From contig NZ_AUMF01000008.1 of the NCBI RefSeq assembly GCF_000430545.1, positions 229,995 through 293,994 on the forward strand: DNA of 64,000 nucleotides, read 5' to 3'. The DNA is from Tenacibaculum ovolyticum DSM 18103 (lineage in GTDB: Bacteria > Bacteroidota > Bacteroidia > Flavobacteriales > Flavobacteriaceae). Each line of letters begins with the position of its first letter. Within the stretch, counting starts at the first letter, position 1. Below the pieces are notes generated by a model. That model searched no databases. It was not told the origin of the DNA and saw nothing but the letters and a program-made list of their open reading frames with translations. The position numbers and the translations under genes were made by a program. This document shows, in pieces, positions 1 through 7,067 of this stretch.

Positions 1-41
1 TCAAAAAAAAAGCAAACAAACTTATATCACTTCATTTAGAG

Positions 42-49
42 TATCTTTG
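42..49 (+). promoter_or_regulatory. -7 promoter box of the DEAD-box helicase
   Basis: TATCTTTG matches the Bacteroidota sigma-A -7 consensus TANNTTTG and lies 15 nt before the ATG at 65, so the 5' leader would be short. I see no clear -33 TTTG partner. Confidence 0.6.
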
Positions 50-64
50 CAAAAAAAATAATCA

Positions 65-1297
65 ATGCAGTTTTCAGATTTACAACTTAATCAATCAATT
101 TTAAAAGCACTAAGTGAAGAAAGATATCACAAAGCTACTTTAGTACAGCAAAAAGTGATTCCGTTAGTACTAGATAAAAAAGATGTGATTGTTGGTTCAC
201 AAACAGGATCGGGTAAAACAGCGGCTTTCGCTTTACCTATTCTTCATAATTTAGAACAAGAACCACAAGCTGAACAAGGTGTAAAAAAAATAAAAGCTTT
301 AATTATAAGTCCAACCAGAGAGTTAGCTATACAAATTGAAGAAAGCTTTAATACCTACGGTAAACACACAAAATTACAGGCTGCAGCGGTTTATGGAGGT
401 ATCTCTATAAAACCACAAAAAGAAATTTTAGCAAAAGGAGTTGACGTTTTAGTAGCAACACCTGGTCGTTTTATAGATTTACAAGAACAAGGGAGTATTG
501 ACTTAAACGCATTAAAAACCTTTGTTTTAGACGAAGCGGATTTAATGTTAGACATGGGCTTTATTCAAGATGTAAGAAAAATTGAAGCATTATGTCCTCG
601 TAAAAAACAAACACTACTCTTTTCTGCAACAATGCCCGAAAAAGTAAGTGATTTGGCAAAAGCAATGCTTTACAAACCAGAAACGGTTAATGTAATTCCT
701 ACAGGCAATACAGTAAATAAAATTGGGCAATTACTTTACTATACGCCTAAAAAACATAAAGTAGATTTATGCTTACACTTATTACGCAATACCATACAAG
801 GACGTATTATTATTTTTAGACGCACAAAATACGGTGTTGACAAATTAGAGCAAACGCTTTTAAAAAATGGCTACAAAGCAACAAGTGTTCACGGAGATAA
901 AACACAAATTTTACGTAACCAAGCTATTGAAGATTTTAAAAGTAATAAAGTAAATATTTTAATTGCTACCGATGTTGCTGCTCGTGGTATTGATATTAGT
1001 AAAATTGATGCTGTTATAAATGTAGACATACCAAATGTACCAGAAACTTATGTACACAGAATTGGTAGAACTGGTAGAGCTGGTAAATCTGGAATTGCAT
1101 TTTCACTATGTAGTGCCGATGAAACTAGTTACATTAAAGCAATTCAAGAGTTTTTAAAGAGACCTATAAAAATTATTGAAGACCAACCTTTCCTTTTAGT
1201 AAAACCTAAGCATAAAAAACAACCAAATACCATTAGTAAAAACAAAAAAGGACGTAAGTCTGAAGCTTCTAAAAAGAAGAAAAAACGCTGGTATTAA
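65..1297 (+). CDS. DEAD-box ATP-dependent RNA helicase, RhlE-like
   Basis: This 410-aa protein is an ATP-dependent RNA helicase that remodels RNA duplexes, probably in ribosome assembly or mRNA turnover. Motifs are in order: Walker A SQTGSGKT (45-52), PTREL (83-87), TPGR (132-135), DEAD (156-159), SAT (187-189), ATDVAARGID (301-310) and HRIGRTGR (331-338). The C-terminal tail from about 375 is rich in Lys/Arg and ends KKKKKRWY, a likely RNA-binding extension. The set fits the RhlE group; the exact subfamily cannot be fixed by eye. The gene stands alone, with a promoter box 15 nt before the start and a strong terminator 30 nt after the stop. Confidence 0.95.
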   Translation: MQFSDLQLNQSILKALSEERYHKATLVQQKVIPLVLDKKDVIVGSQTGSGKTAAFALPILHNLEQEPQAEQGVKKIKALIISPTRELAIQIEESFNTYGKHTKLQAAAVYGGISIKPQKEILAKGVDVLVATPGRFIDLQEQGSIDLNALKTFVLDEADLMLDMGFIQDVRKIEALCPRKKQTLLFSATMPEKVSDLAKAMLYKPETVNVIPTGNTVNKIGQLLYYTPKKHKVDLCLHLLRNTIQGRIIIFRRTKYGVDKLEQTLLKNGYKATSVHGDKTQILRNQAIEDFKSNKVNILIATDVAARGIDISKIDAVINVDIPNVPETYVHRIGRTGRAGKSGIAFSLCSADETSYIKAIQEFLKRPIKIIEDQPFLLVKPKHKKQPNTISKNKKGRKSEASKKKKKRWY

Positions 1298-1327
1298 ATA
1301 ACAGTTGCTCATAAAATATATCTTTCT

Positions 1328-1359
1328 AAAACCTCTTCAGTACACATGAAGAGGTTTTT
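1328..1359 (+). terminator. Rho-independent terminator after the helicase gene
   Basis: A 12-bp perfect stem (1328-1339 with 1347-1358; AAAACCTCTTCA and its complement) closes a 7-nt loop and ends in a T run. Confidence 0.85.
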
Positions 1360-1389
1360 ATATTTATAGAAAAGTAATAAAAATGGATT

Positions 1390-1458
1390 GAAGCTATTTC
1401 CCGCTTTTCACACTCGCTCTCTGCGAGGAGCTCAAACAAATGCTTCAATCGGGGCTAA
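1390..1458 (-). repeat. 69-bp intergenic repeat, copy A (inverted relative to copy B)
   Basis: The reverse complement of this segment matches 4557-4625 at 67 of 69 positions. It contains GAGCTC and a small hairpin CTCGC-AGAGA-GCGAG, and is much richer in GC than its surroundings. It lies between genes, not inside one. I recall similar elements, with TAGCCCCGATTGAAGC at one end and GCGGGAAATAGCTTC at the other, between genes of other Flavobacteria; that is memory, not a search result. Confidence 0.9.
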
Positions 1459-1586
1459 ACCTATTTACTTATTATCTAAAAAACATAAAAATCCCTTTTC
1501 TTTCAGATAACCATCTGTTCTTATTATAAAAAACAAATCTTTACTTTTACCCCTTTCTTTAATAGTTTTAAAAAACTACAACCACT

Positions 1587-1988
1587 ATGAATATAACATT
1601 AGAAGAAGCTAAAAAAGTAATTGCCAATGCAACAGCAAAAGCTGAAGCTTTAAATACTAAAATGAGTATCTCTGTGGTAGACACTAGTGCTAATTTGGTA
1701 ACTTTCGAACGTATGGATGGTGCTTTTCTAGGCCCTATTGATATTGCTATAAAAAAAGCAAAAACAGCAAGTCTTTTTGGTAAAAATACGGGTGACCTTG
1801 GACAATTATCTCAACCTGGAGGTCCTTTATACAATATTGAACATTCTAATAATGGTTTAATTACTTTCCCTGGAGGAATACCTATAAAAAATAAACAAAA
1901 CATAATTATTGGAGCTATTGGAGTAAGTGGTAGTACTGTTGAAAATGATTTTGAAGTAGCCAAAGCTGGTGTAACTGCACTTTTATAA
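1587..1988 (+). CDS. GlcG/HbpS-like heme-binding family protein
   Basis: A 133-aa single-domain protein of the GlcG/HbpS family (PF03928, formerly DUF336). Visible family features are the VVD...NLV.F.RMDGA strand-turn (about 30-46), an Ala/Lys-rich helix ([10 protein letters not shown]), GGIPI near 96-100 and GAIGVSG near 109-115. Members form small oligomers; some bind heme or cobalamin and others are encoded with glycolate or diol use genes, but no such neighbour is here, so the ligand is unknown. There is no signal peptide, so it is probably cytoplasmic. A lipoprotein gene follows 34 nt downstream on the same strand. Confidence 0.8.
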   Translation: MNITLEEAKKVIANATAKAEALNTKMSISVVDTSANLVTFERMDGAFLGPIDIAIKKAKTASLFGKNTGDLGQLSQPGGPLYNIEHSNNGLITFPGGIPIKNKQNIIIGAIGVSGSTVENDFEVAKAGVTALL

Positions 1989-2022
1989 AGCTATATTTTT
2001 AAATAACACTAAACAATTAGGC

Positions 2023-2601
2023 ATGATAAGAACTATTCTATTAGGTTTTATTTTAATCTCTTTTTTAAATTGTAAACCACAAAAAGAAAAAAAAGTTAAT
2101 GATAAAATTAACACACCTAAGGTTAAAGAATTAAAAAGTGACACTCTTAAAAAAACAACAAATAAAGCAAGTAAAAACGACCGTACTAAAACTCAAAAAA
2201 ACAACGTTGTATTAGCCACTTTAATTCCAGTAGAGATTTTAAACGCAAAAGAAAAGGATGTATATAAAAAATATGGATTAGCTTTTTCAGGTAACTGCTA
2301 TAACTGCGATTTAGCTAAATTTAGAATTGAAAACCATAGTATTTTTATAACCAATGTTTGTGCCCCTGAAACCGAATTAAGTTTTGACATTGTAAAGCTA
2401 TCAACCAATAGAAATATGATTGAAATTAATACTAAAAATTACAGCTTTCAATTTTTAAGAATTGCCAATGACCCAGTATATGAATTAAAAATAATTAATG
2501 CTGATTTTAAAAATAAAGACCTGCTAATTAGTAAATATTTTACATTAAAAAAAGACCTAGTAAAATTTGAAGTTCATGATTGTGGAGACTTTGACGGATA
2601 A
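2023..2601 (+). CDS. Predicted lipoprotein of unknown function
   Basis: A 192-aa protein with a lipoprotein-type N-terminus: a hydrophobic stretch followed by a lipobox-like FLNC with Cys17 as the expected lipidated residue. A Lys/Thr/Asn-rich linker (about 18-65) leads to a compact C-terminal domain (about 68-192) that contains a CYNC pair (about 92-95) and further Cys near the middle and end. It is probably anchored in an outer or inner membrane leaflet facing the periplasm. I do not recognise the domain. It follows the GlcG-like gene by 34 nt and may be co-transcribed. Confidence 0.7.
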   Translation: MIRTILLGFILISFLNCKPQKEKKVNDKINTPKVKELKSDTLKKTTNKASKNDRTKTQKNNVVLATLIPVEILNAKEKDVYKKYGLAFSGNCYNCDLAKFRIENHSIFITNVCAPETELSFDIVKLSTNRNMIEINTKNYSFQFLRIANDPVYELKIINADFKNKDLLISKYFTLKKDLVKFEVHDCGDFDG

Positions 2602-2697
2602 CAAAAAATTAACTCACGCTATAAACACAAATAGAACCGATTATTTAAAGCAAAATATAAATAAGCGATTCTAAATAAACTAACTAATAACTTAAAA

Positions 2698-3297
2698 TTA
2701 GTTAAAAGATTTAAAGTATATACCAAGAAGTGACTCATACCTCTTAAGCTCTTCAATAATATTTGCGTTTTTTTCAACATCATAAAATGGGATAGATGCC
2801 ATTAAACTTAACCCTAAATATTTATTCATTGCATGAAACCCCGATAGCGCACTATCGTCAACCTTTAATTCATTAAACAACCCGGTTGCTAAAGTAAATG
2901 CTTCTTCAGGCGCATTCCAACTTGTTGTTACAATATAACTCTTGCCATTTAACAAACCTCCTGTACCATAATTATTTTTTGGGTTTTCAGCATTCCTTCC
3001 ATCACTATTCCAAAGCCCATTTCTATACCCTGCTGTTAACACTTCATCCAAATACTTTTTAAACTTAAAAGGTACAGAAAACCACCAAATAGGTGTGTGA
3101 TAAATTATAACATCAGCCCAGACAAACTTCAAAACTTCCTTTTCTACTTCATACACTTCATTTATTTCAGTCACTCTAACTTTATAATTATTTTTATCCT
3201 CAAAAAAAGATTTACTAATCGTAAATAAAGATTTATTGAATTCTCCTTTTGCATCTGCAAACGAATGCCAACCGTTTATTATTAATATATTTTTCAT
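2698..3297 (-). CDS. MdaB-like NAD(P)H:quinone oxidoreductase (flavodoxin fold)
   Basis: This 199-aa flavodoxin-fold enzyme resembles MdaB/modulator of drug activity B, FAD-dependent NADPH:quinone reductases that carry out two-electron quinone reduction in the cytoplasm. The N-terminus KNILIINGWHSFA is the phosphate-loop strand; YHTPIWWFSVPFKFKKYLDE (about 97-116) and the GTGGLL/GKSYIVTTSWNAP segment are typical of the family. It is divergently transcribed from a LysR regulator 93 bp away, the usual arrangement for a regulator controlling its neighbour and itself. Confidence 0.85.
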   Translation of the reverse strand: MKNILIINGWHSFADAKGEFNKSLFTISKSFFEDKNNYKVRVTEINEVYEVEKEVLKFVWADVIIYHTPIWWFSVPFKFKKYLDEVLTAGYRNGLWNSDGRNAENPKNNYGTGGLLNGKSYIVTTSWNAPEEAFTLATGLFNELKVDDSALSGFHAMNKYLGLSLMASIPFYDVEKNANIIEELKRYESLLGIYFKSFN

Positions 3298-3319
3298 TAA
3301 TATTTATTTTTATATCACA

Positions 3320-3327
3320 CAAAAATA
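3320..3327 (-). promoter_or_regulatory. -7 promoter box of the MdaB-like gene
   Basis: The minus strand reads TATTTTTG, a perfect TANNTTTG match, 22 nt before the start at 3297. The LysR -7 box at 3364-3371 points the other way, leaving a 36-bp space between the two for shared operators. Confidence 0.6.
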
Positions 3328-3363
3328 TAGCAAGAAAACATATAACTAAAATAACACAAATCA

Positions 3364-3371
3364 TACCTTTG
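3364..3371 (+). promoter_or_regulatory. -7 promoter box of the LysR gene
   Basis: TACCTTTG matches TANNTTTG and is 19 nt before the ATG at 3391. Confidence 0.55.
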
Positions 3372-3390
3372 TATTATAAAAATAATAGCA

Positions 3391-4299
3391 ATGATAAACC
3401 TAGAATGGTACAGAACGTTTAAGGCAGTATATGAAGAAGGAAATTTAACAAGAGCTTCAAAAAAACTATTTTCTTCACAACCAGGAGTTAGTTTACATAT
3501 TGGTTCTTTAGAATCGTATGTAGGCTACAAACTCTTTGAGAGGACATCTAGAAATATGATTGCCACAGAAAGAGCAATAATTTTATATGACTATATTTTA
3601 GAGTCTTTACAAAAATTAGAAAAATCTGAAAATCATTTCAAGAAAATAGGAAACGGCATTAGGCAAACATTAAGCATAGGAATGTGCTCAGAAGTTTTTC
3701 AAACTTTTTTCGAACCCAATATGAGTAGTTTTGATTTTGATATTATAGCACATTTTGGTGAATATCCACAAATGTTAAAAGAATTAGAAGAAGGTATTTT
3801 AGATTTAGTTATTACACCTAAAAAAAACACGAATCAAAATATTGATTACACTCCTTTTTTTCATCAAGATATATGGTTAGTTGCAAACAATAAAACAGAT
3901 ACAAAAAAAATAGAAACTACTATTGAGAACCAAGATTGGAAATCATTAGAAAACGAACTTAAAAAGCAAATTTGGTATAGTTCTTCTAATGTAACAGGAT
4001 TTATAAAACAATTCTGGCTTACAAACTTTAATAAAAAAGAGTATAATAAACCGAATTACATTGTTCCAAACATGAATTCAATTATTAGATGTTTAAAAAC
4101 AAGTAAAGGAATTGCATTAATTCCAAGTTTTTTATGCACTGAAGAACTTAAAAACAAAAACCTAAAGCTTATATGGAAAAGTAACAATCAATTAAAAGAT
4201 GTTTTTTATTTCGCTAAGAAAAAGAACAAAAAATTAAAAGCCGCAGCAACCATAATAGAAACCATCATAACAGAGGAATCATTAAAATACAAGGAATAA
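3391..4299 (+). CDS. LysR-family transcriptional regulator
   Basis: A 302-aa LysR-type regulator. The N-terminal winged helix-turn-helix (about 3-62) shows the family pattern NLTRASKKLFSSQPGVSLHI followed by the LES...FER wing. The C-terminal part (about 90-295) is the periplasmic-binding-protein-like effector domain, here with no recognisable ligand signature. It most likely controls the divergent quinone reductase, perhaps in response to an electrophile or quinone (inference from context). The 448 bp after it hold only repeats. Confidence 0.9.
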   Translation: MINLEWYRTFKAVYEEGNLTRASKKLFSSQPGVSLHIGSLESYVGYKLFERTSRNMIATERAIILYDYILESLQKLEKSENHFKKIGNGIRQTLSIGMCSEVFQTFFEPNMSSFDFDIIAHFGEYPQMLKELEEGILDLVITPKKNTNQNIDYTPFFHQDIWLVANNKTDTKKIETTIENQDWKSLENELKKQIWYSSSNVTGFIKQFWLTNFNKKEYNKPNYIVPNMNSIIRCLKTSKGIALIPSFLCTEELKNKNLKLIWKSNNQLKDVFYFAKKKNKKLKAAATIIETIITEESLKYKE

Positions 4300-4399
4300 A
4301 ATCAACACGTTTAATTACAATAGTGTATAAATAACTTAATTAAAACACTTAAAGATCAGTATATAATTATCTATATTTTAATTAAAACACCTTGAAAAA

Positions 4400-4468
4400 T
4401 GTCTGATTGAGCGCAGTCGAAACCTATTTTTAACAGGCTAATAATTCTCGACTGCGCTCGAACCGACA
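4400..4468. repeat. REP-like inverted repeat
   Basis: The arms 4400-4420 and 4448-4468 pair at 18 of 21 positions around a 27-nt loop; the core is TCGACTGCGCTC and its complement. It is GC-rich against an AT-rich background, as expected of a REP-type element. A related 17-nt fragment lies inside the ogt gene at 11748-11764. Confidence 0.8.
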
Positions 4469-4556
4469 ATAAAAATTTAATCAAAAAACCAAATACTTAA
4501 CAGCACGTATTTAATTACTAACTTCTAAAAAAGCATACCTAAACTCTATAAAGTGG

Positions 4557-4625
4557 TTAGCCCCGATTGTAGCATTTGTTTGAGCTCCTCGCAGAGAGCG
4601 AGTGCGAAAAGCGGGAAATAGCTTC
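4557..4625 (+). repeat. 69-bp intergenic repeat, copy B
   Basis: Inverted copy of 1390-1458 with two mismatches in 69 bp. It begins TTAGCCCCGATTG and ends GCGGGAAATAGCTTC. The two copies face each other around a 3.1-kb segment with four genes. Confidence 0.9.
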
Positions 4626-4696
4626 AAAAAAATTAGAGAATAAAAACTATTTCTTTTTTTAACGTCCACGCATAACTACTATAAAAAATAAGGTGA

Positions 4697-4732
4697 TTTT
4701 GTCAAATCAATTATTAATCGTAATATTGCAAT
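4697..4732 (+). promoter_or_regulatory. arsR promoter with ArsR-like operator
   Basis: TTTTG at 4697-4701 and TAATATTG at 4721-4728 have the right spacing (19 nt) for -33 and -7 elements, with one mismatch in the -7 box. ATCGTAATATTGCAAT at 4717-4732 is an imperfect palindrome overlapping the -7 box, so a bound repressor would block transcription. A 14/16 copy lies ahead of the next gene at 5096-5111. Confidence 0.6.
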
Positions 4733-4747
4733 ATAATAATTAAACAA

Positions 4748-5077
4748 ATGGGACTTACCAAGTCAGAAATATTTACACCAGAACAAAATGATCTTGCTAA
4801 AATAGCAAAGGTACTTGGGCATCCTGCTCGCATTGCCATTTTACAACATTTATTTAAAATAAACTCTTGCGTTTGTGGTGATTTAGTAAATGAAATCGGA
4901 TTAGCACAACCTACTATTTCTCAACATTTAAAGGAATTAAAAAATATGAAGCTTATTAAAGGTAACATAGAAGGCACGAGTGTTTGTTATTGTATAGACC
5001 AAGAAAACTGGAAAGAAATAAAAACATTATTAAATAGCTTTTTAAATCTTGATGGAAACTCAAGTAATTGCTGTTAA
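4748..5077 (+). CDS. arsR: ArsR-family metalloregulatory repressor
   Basis: A 109-aa winged-helix repressor of the ArsR/SmtB family. The segment HPARIAILQHL (25-35), the CVCGDL metal-site motif (Cys41, Cys43) and the recognition helix QPTISQHLKELK (54-65) are all classical. Cys41 and Cys43, possibly with the later pairs Cys80/Cys82 or Cys108/Cys109, would bind As(III) or a similar thiophile and release DNA. It is the first gene of a three-gene operon with a DUF6428 protein and an ArsC-like phosphatase, and it has an operator over its own promoter, so it should be autoregulated. Confidence 0.9.
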   Translation: MGLTKSEIFTPEQNDLAKIAKVLGHPARIAILQHLFKINSCVCGDLVNEIGLAQPTISQHLKELKNMKLIKGNIEGTSVCYCIDQENWKEIKTLLNSFLNLDGNSSNCC

Positions 5078-5095
5078 AAAAATTTACAATAATCT

Positions 5096-5111
5096 ATCGC
5101 AATATTACAAT
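5096..5111 (+). promoter_or_regulatory. Second ArsR-like operator
   Basis: ATCGCAATATTACAAT matches the arsR operator at 14 of 16 positions and lies 14 nt before the DUF6428 start, inside the 48-bp gap after arsR. It suggests an internal regulated promoter. Confidence 0.55.
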
Positions 5112-5125
5112 TAAAATAAAAAGAC

Positions 5126-5593
5126 ATGAAATTATCAGAAATTAAAAGACATTTAGCTTCATTAAAAACAATTGCTTTTCAATTACCTAATGGAGAATTA
5201 GTACCAAATCATTTTCACGTAACTGAAGTTGGAAAAATAACGAAAAACTTTATTGACTGTGGCGGTACTGTAAGAAATGAAGAGGTTGTAAACTTTCAAT
5301 TATGGAAAGCTGATGATTATGATCACAGGTTACATCCAGAAAAATTGGTTCATATTATTGAACTCTCAGAAAAAACATTAAACATTCCTGATTTAGATAT
5401 TGAGGTAGAGTATCAAGGTGCTACAATTGGTAAATATGGTTTAGACTTCGACGGAACAAATTTTTTACTTACAACAAAACAAACAGATTGTTTAGCAAAA
5501 GATAACTGTGGAATTCCTGAAGAAAAGCCAAAAGTAAAATTATCAAACATACAAGTACAAAATAGTTGCGACCCTAATTCTGGTTGTTGTTAA
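5126..5593 (+). CDS. DUF6428 family protein of the arsenic operon
   Basis: A 155-aa cytoplasmic protein of the type I know as DUF6428, which in Bacteroidota often sits between arsR and an ArsC-like gene. Its biochemical role is not established. The last eight residues are CDPNSGCC (Cys148, Cys154, Cys155), and further Cys occur in FIDCGG and CLAKDNC, so a thiol-based arsenic-binding or chaperone role is plausible (inference). It starts 48 nt after arsR and ends 17 nt before the phosphatase gene. Confidence 0.75.
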   Translation: MKLSEIKRHLASLKTIAFQLPNGELVPNHFHVTEVGKITKNFIDCGGTVRNEEVVNFQLWKADDYDHRLHPEKLVHIIELSEKTLNIPDLDIEVEYQGATIGKYGLDFDGTNFLLTTKQTDCLAKDNCGIPEEKPKVKLSNIQVQNSCDPNSGCC

Positions 5594-5610
5594 ATTTTAA
5601 AATATAAGAA

Positions 5611-6216
5611 ATGTACGCTCAAATAAATAAAAGCATCCATAACTTACCTGTAGTTTCTAACGAAAGGAAAGAAATATTGGCCCCCTTAGTGCAATATATA
5701 CAAGATAAAGTAAACAAAAAACAGGTTATTAACCTCAACTTTATTTGTACTCATAATTCTAGGCGAAGTCATTTATCTCAAATATGGGCACAGGTAATGG
5801 CTTATAATTATAACATTAACAATGTTTATACATATTCTGGCGGTACAGAAGCCACTAGAATGAATGGTACCATTGTTAATACTTTGGTTGATTTTGGATT
5901 TAAAATTCAACAATTATCAGATAACAGCAATCCCGTTTTTGCTATAAAATATACAAATAACGGGCTACCTATAATTGGTTTTTCTAAAAAGTATGACGAT
6001 GATTTTAATCCTGTTTCTGAATTTGGAGCAATTATGACGTGTTCGCAAGCAGATGATGGATGTCCTTTTATAACAGGAGCCGAAGGTCGTTTTCCTATAA
6101 CGTTTGAAGACCCGAAAGCATATGATAACACACCTTTAGAAAAAGAAAAATATGCTGCTTGTTGTTTATTAATTGCCTCGGAAATGAACTACGTATTTTC
6201 GGTTATTAAAAAATAA
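5611..6216 (+). CDS. ArsC-like low-molecular-weight phosphatase (arsenate reductase type)
   Basis: A 201-aa member of the low-molecular-weight protein tyrosine phosphatase/ArsC superfamily. The phosphate loop CTHNSRRS has the catalytic Cys46 and Arg52 of the CX5R motif. Cys144, Cys151, Cys184 and Cys185 in the C-terminal half could provide the resolving thiols needed to reduce As(V) to As(III). Arsenate reduction is inferred from the arsR operon; a plain phosphatase role is possible. No arsB, acr3 or arsM gene follows: the next gene is rsmG on the other strand. Confidence 0.8.
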   Translation: MYAQINKSIHNLPVVSNERKEILAPLVQYIQDKVNKKQVINLNFICTHNSRRSHLSQIWAQVMAYNYNINNVYTYSGGTEATRMNGTIVNTLVDFGFKIQQLSDNSNPVFAIKYTNNGLPIIGFSKKYDDDFNPVSEFGAIMTCSQADDGCPFITGAEGRFPITFEDPKAYDNTPLEKEKYAACCLLIASEMNYVFSVIKK

Positions 6217-6232
6217 AAACTTTGATTAATAT

Positions 6233-6270
6233 AAAAAAGGCATTCGATTTTTAATCAAATGCCTTTTTTT
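6233..6270. terminator. Bidirectional terminator between arsC-like gene and rsmG
   Basis: AAAAAAGGCATT pairs with AATGCCTTTTTT around an inner GATT/AATC stem. The A run on one side and the T run on the other allow termination in both directions between the convergent genes. Confidence 0.85.
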
Positions 6271-6291
6271 ATTACTCTTTAGTGAACTTAT

Positions 6292-6921
6292 TTAGCTCTT
6301 AAATTTCATTCCTAAATGCACCACTTTTTTAGTTTCAAAGAAATCCTCTTCAAAAAAATCTGGTAAATTATAAATTGTTGCTGATGTATATTTTTCTAAC
6401 TCTTCGGTTAAATCACCACCTTTTAAATACAAAATTCCGTTTTTTAAATCGTGATTTTGCTTTTTAGCAATCTTCCCTTTTGTCCAACCAACAAAAGTCT
6501 CCATTTGTGCAACGGCTCTACTTACAATAAAATCATACGTATCTTTTACCTCCTCTACACGTCCGTTCGTTGTTTTTACGTTTAACAAACCTAAACCTTC
6601 AACTACTTCATTTACCACTTTTATTTTTTTACCAATAGAATCAACTAAATGAAATTGTGTTTCAGGAAATAAAATAGCCAACGGAATTCCAGGAAAACCT
6701 CCACCTGTACCAACATCCATTACTTTAGAACCTGGTTTAAAAGACATAACCTTTGCAATACCTAATGAATGTAAAACATGACGTAAGTACAATTCATCAA
6801 TATCCTTACGAGAAACAACATTAATTTTTAAGTTCCAATCTTCATACAAACCTTGTAATTTAGAGAACTGCTCTAACTGTGTTTCAGTTAAATCGGTAAA
6901 GTATTTTTTTATAAGTTCCAT
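6292..6921 (-). CDS. rsmG: 16S rRNA (guanine-527-N7)-methyltransferase RsmG
   Basis: RsmG methylates N7 of G527 in 16S rRNA using S-adenosylmethionine. The glycine-rich SAM site VMDVGTGGGFPGIPLAI and the following FPETQFHLVDSIGKK are diagnostic, and DFIVSRAVA is the later family motif. I start it at the ATG at 6921 (209 aa, MELIKKYF). The frame is open back to a TTG at 6942, but that TTG is the end of a TACTTTTG promoter box, so translation cannot start there from this promoter. Confidence 0.93.
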   Translation of the reverse strand: MELIKKYFTDLTETQLEQFSKLQGLYEDWNLKINVVSRKDIDELYLRHVLHSLGIAKVMSFKPGSKVMDVGTGGGFPGIPLAILFPETQFHLVDSIGKKIKVVNEVVEGLGLLNVKTTNGRVEEVKDTYDFIVSRAVAQMETFVGWTKGKIAKKQNHDLKNGILYLKGGDLTEELEKYTSATIYNLPDFFEEDFFETKKVVHLGMKFKS

Positions 6922-6939
6922 TAAATATATTTTTCGTTG

Positions 6940-6947
6940 CAAAAGTA
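6940..6947 (-). promoter_or_regulatory. -7 promoter box of rsmG
   Basis: The minus strand reads TACTTTTG, a perfect TANNTTTG match, 18 nt before the rsmG ATG. It decides the start codon choice for that gene. Confidence 0.65.
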
Positions 6948-7039
6948 AAAAACTAAATGGTAATTGTCATTTATATAACAAAAGATATCTTTCTTGTTAA
7001 AAAGTTGCCTCTTAGCAATAACCATACAGTAAAAACGTT

Positions 7040-7047
7040 TATTTTTG
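7040..7047 (+). promoter_or_regulatory. -7 promoter box of the desaturase gene
   Basis: TATTTTTG matches TANNTTTG and is 20 nt before the ATG at 7068. It lies inside the upstream extension of the open frame, arguing against a start before 7068. Confidence 0.6.
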
Positions 7048-7067
7048 TCTCTTATAACCCTGAATCA

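Larger units (their letters stand above)
4300..4747. other. Intergenic region with two repeat elements and the arsR promoter
   Basis: No coding frame is convincing in these 448 bp. They contain a 21-nt-arm inverted repeat (4400-4468), copy B of the 69-bp repeat (4557-4625) and the arsR promoter/operator (4697-4732). Confidence 0.8.

Noticed and set aside
1390..4625. The 69-bp repeats as part of a CRISPR array or insertion sequence ends
   Set aside because: Only two copies 3.1 kb apart, no spacers, no transposase between them, and the enclosed genes are ordinary.
5907..6131. 74-codon minus-strand frame inside the ArsC-like gene
   Set aside because: Fully inside a conserved gene, no promoter, no recognisable product.
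6922..6942. Seven-residue N-terminal extension of RsmG from a TTG
   Set aside because: The TTG is the last three bases of the TACTTTTG promoter box.
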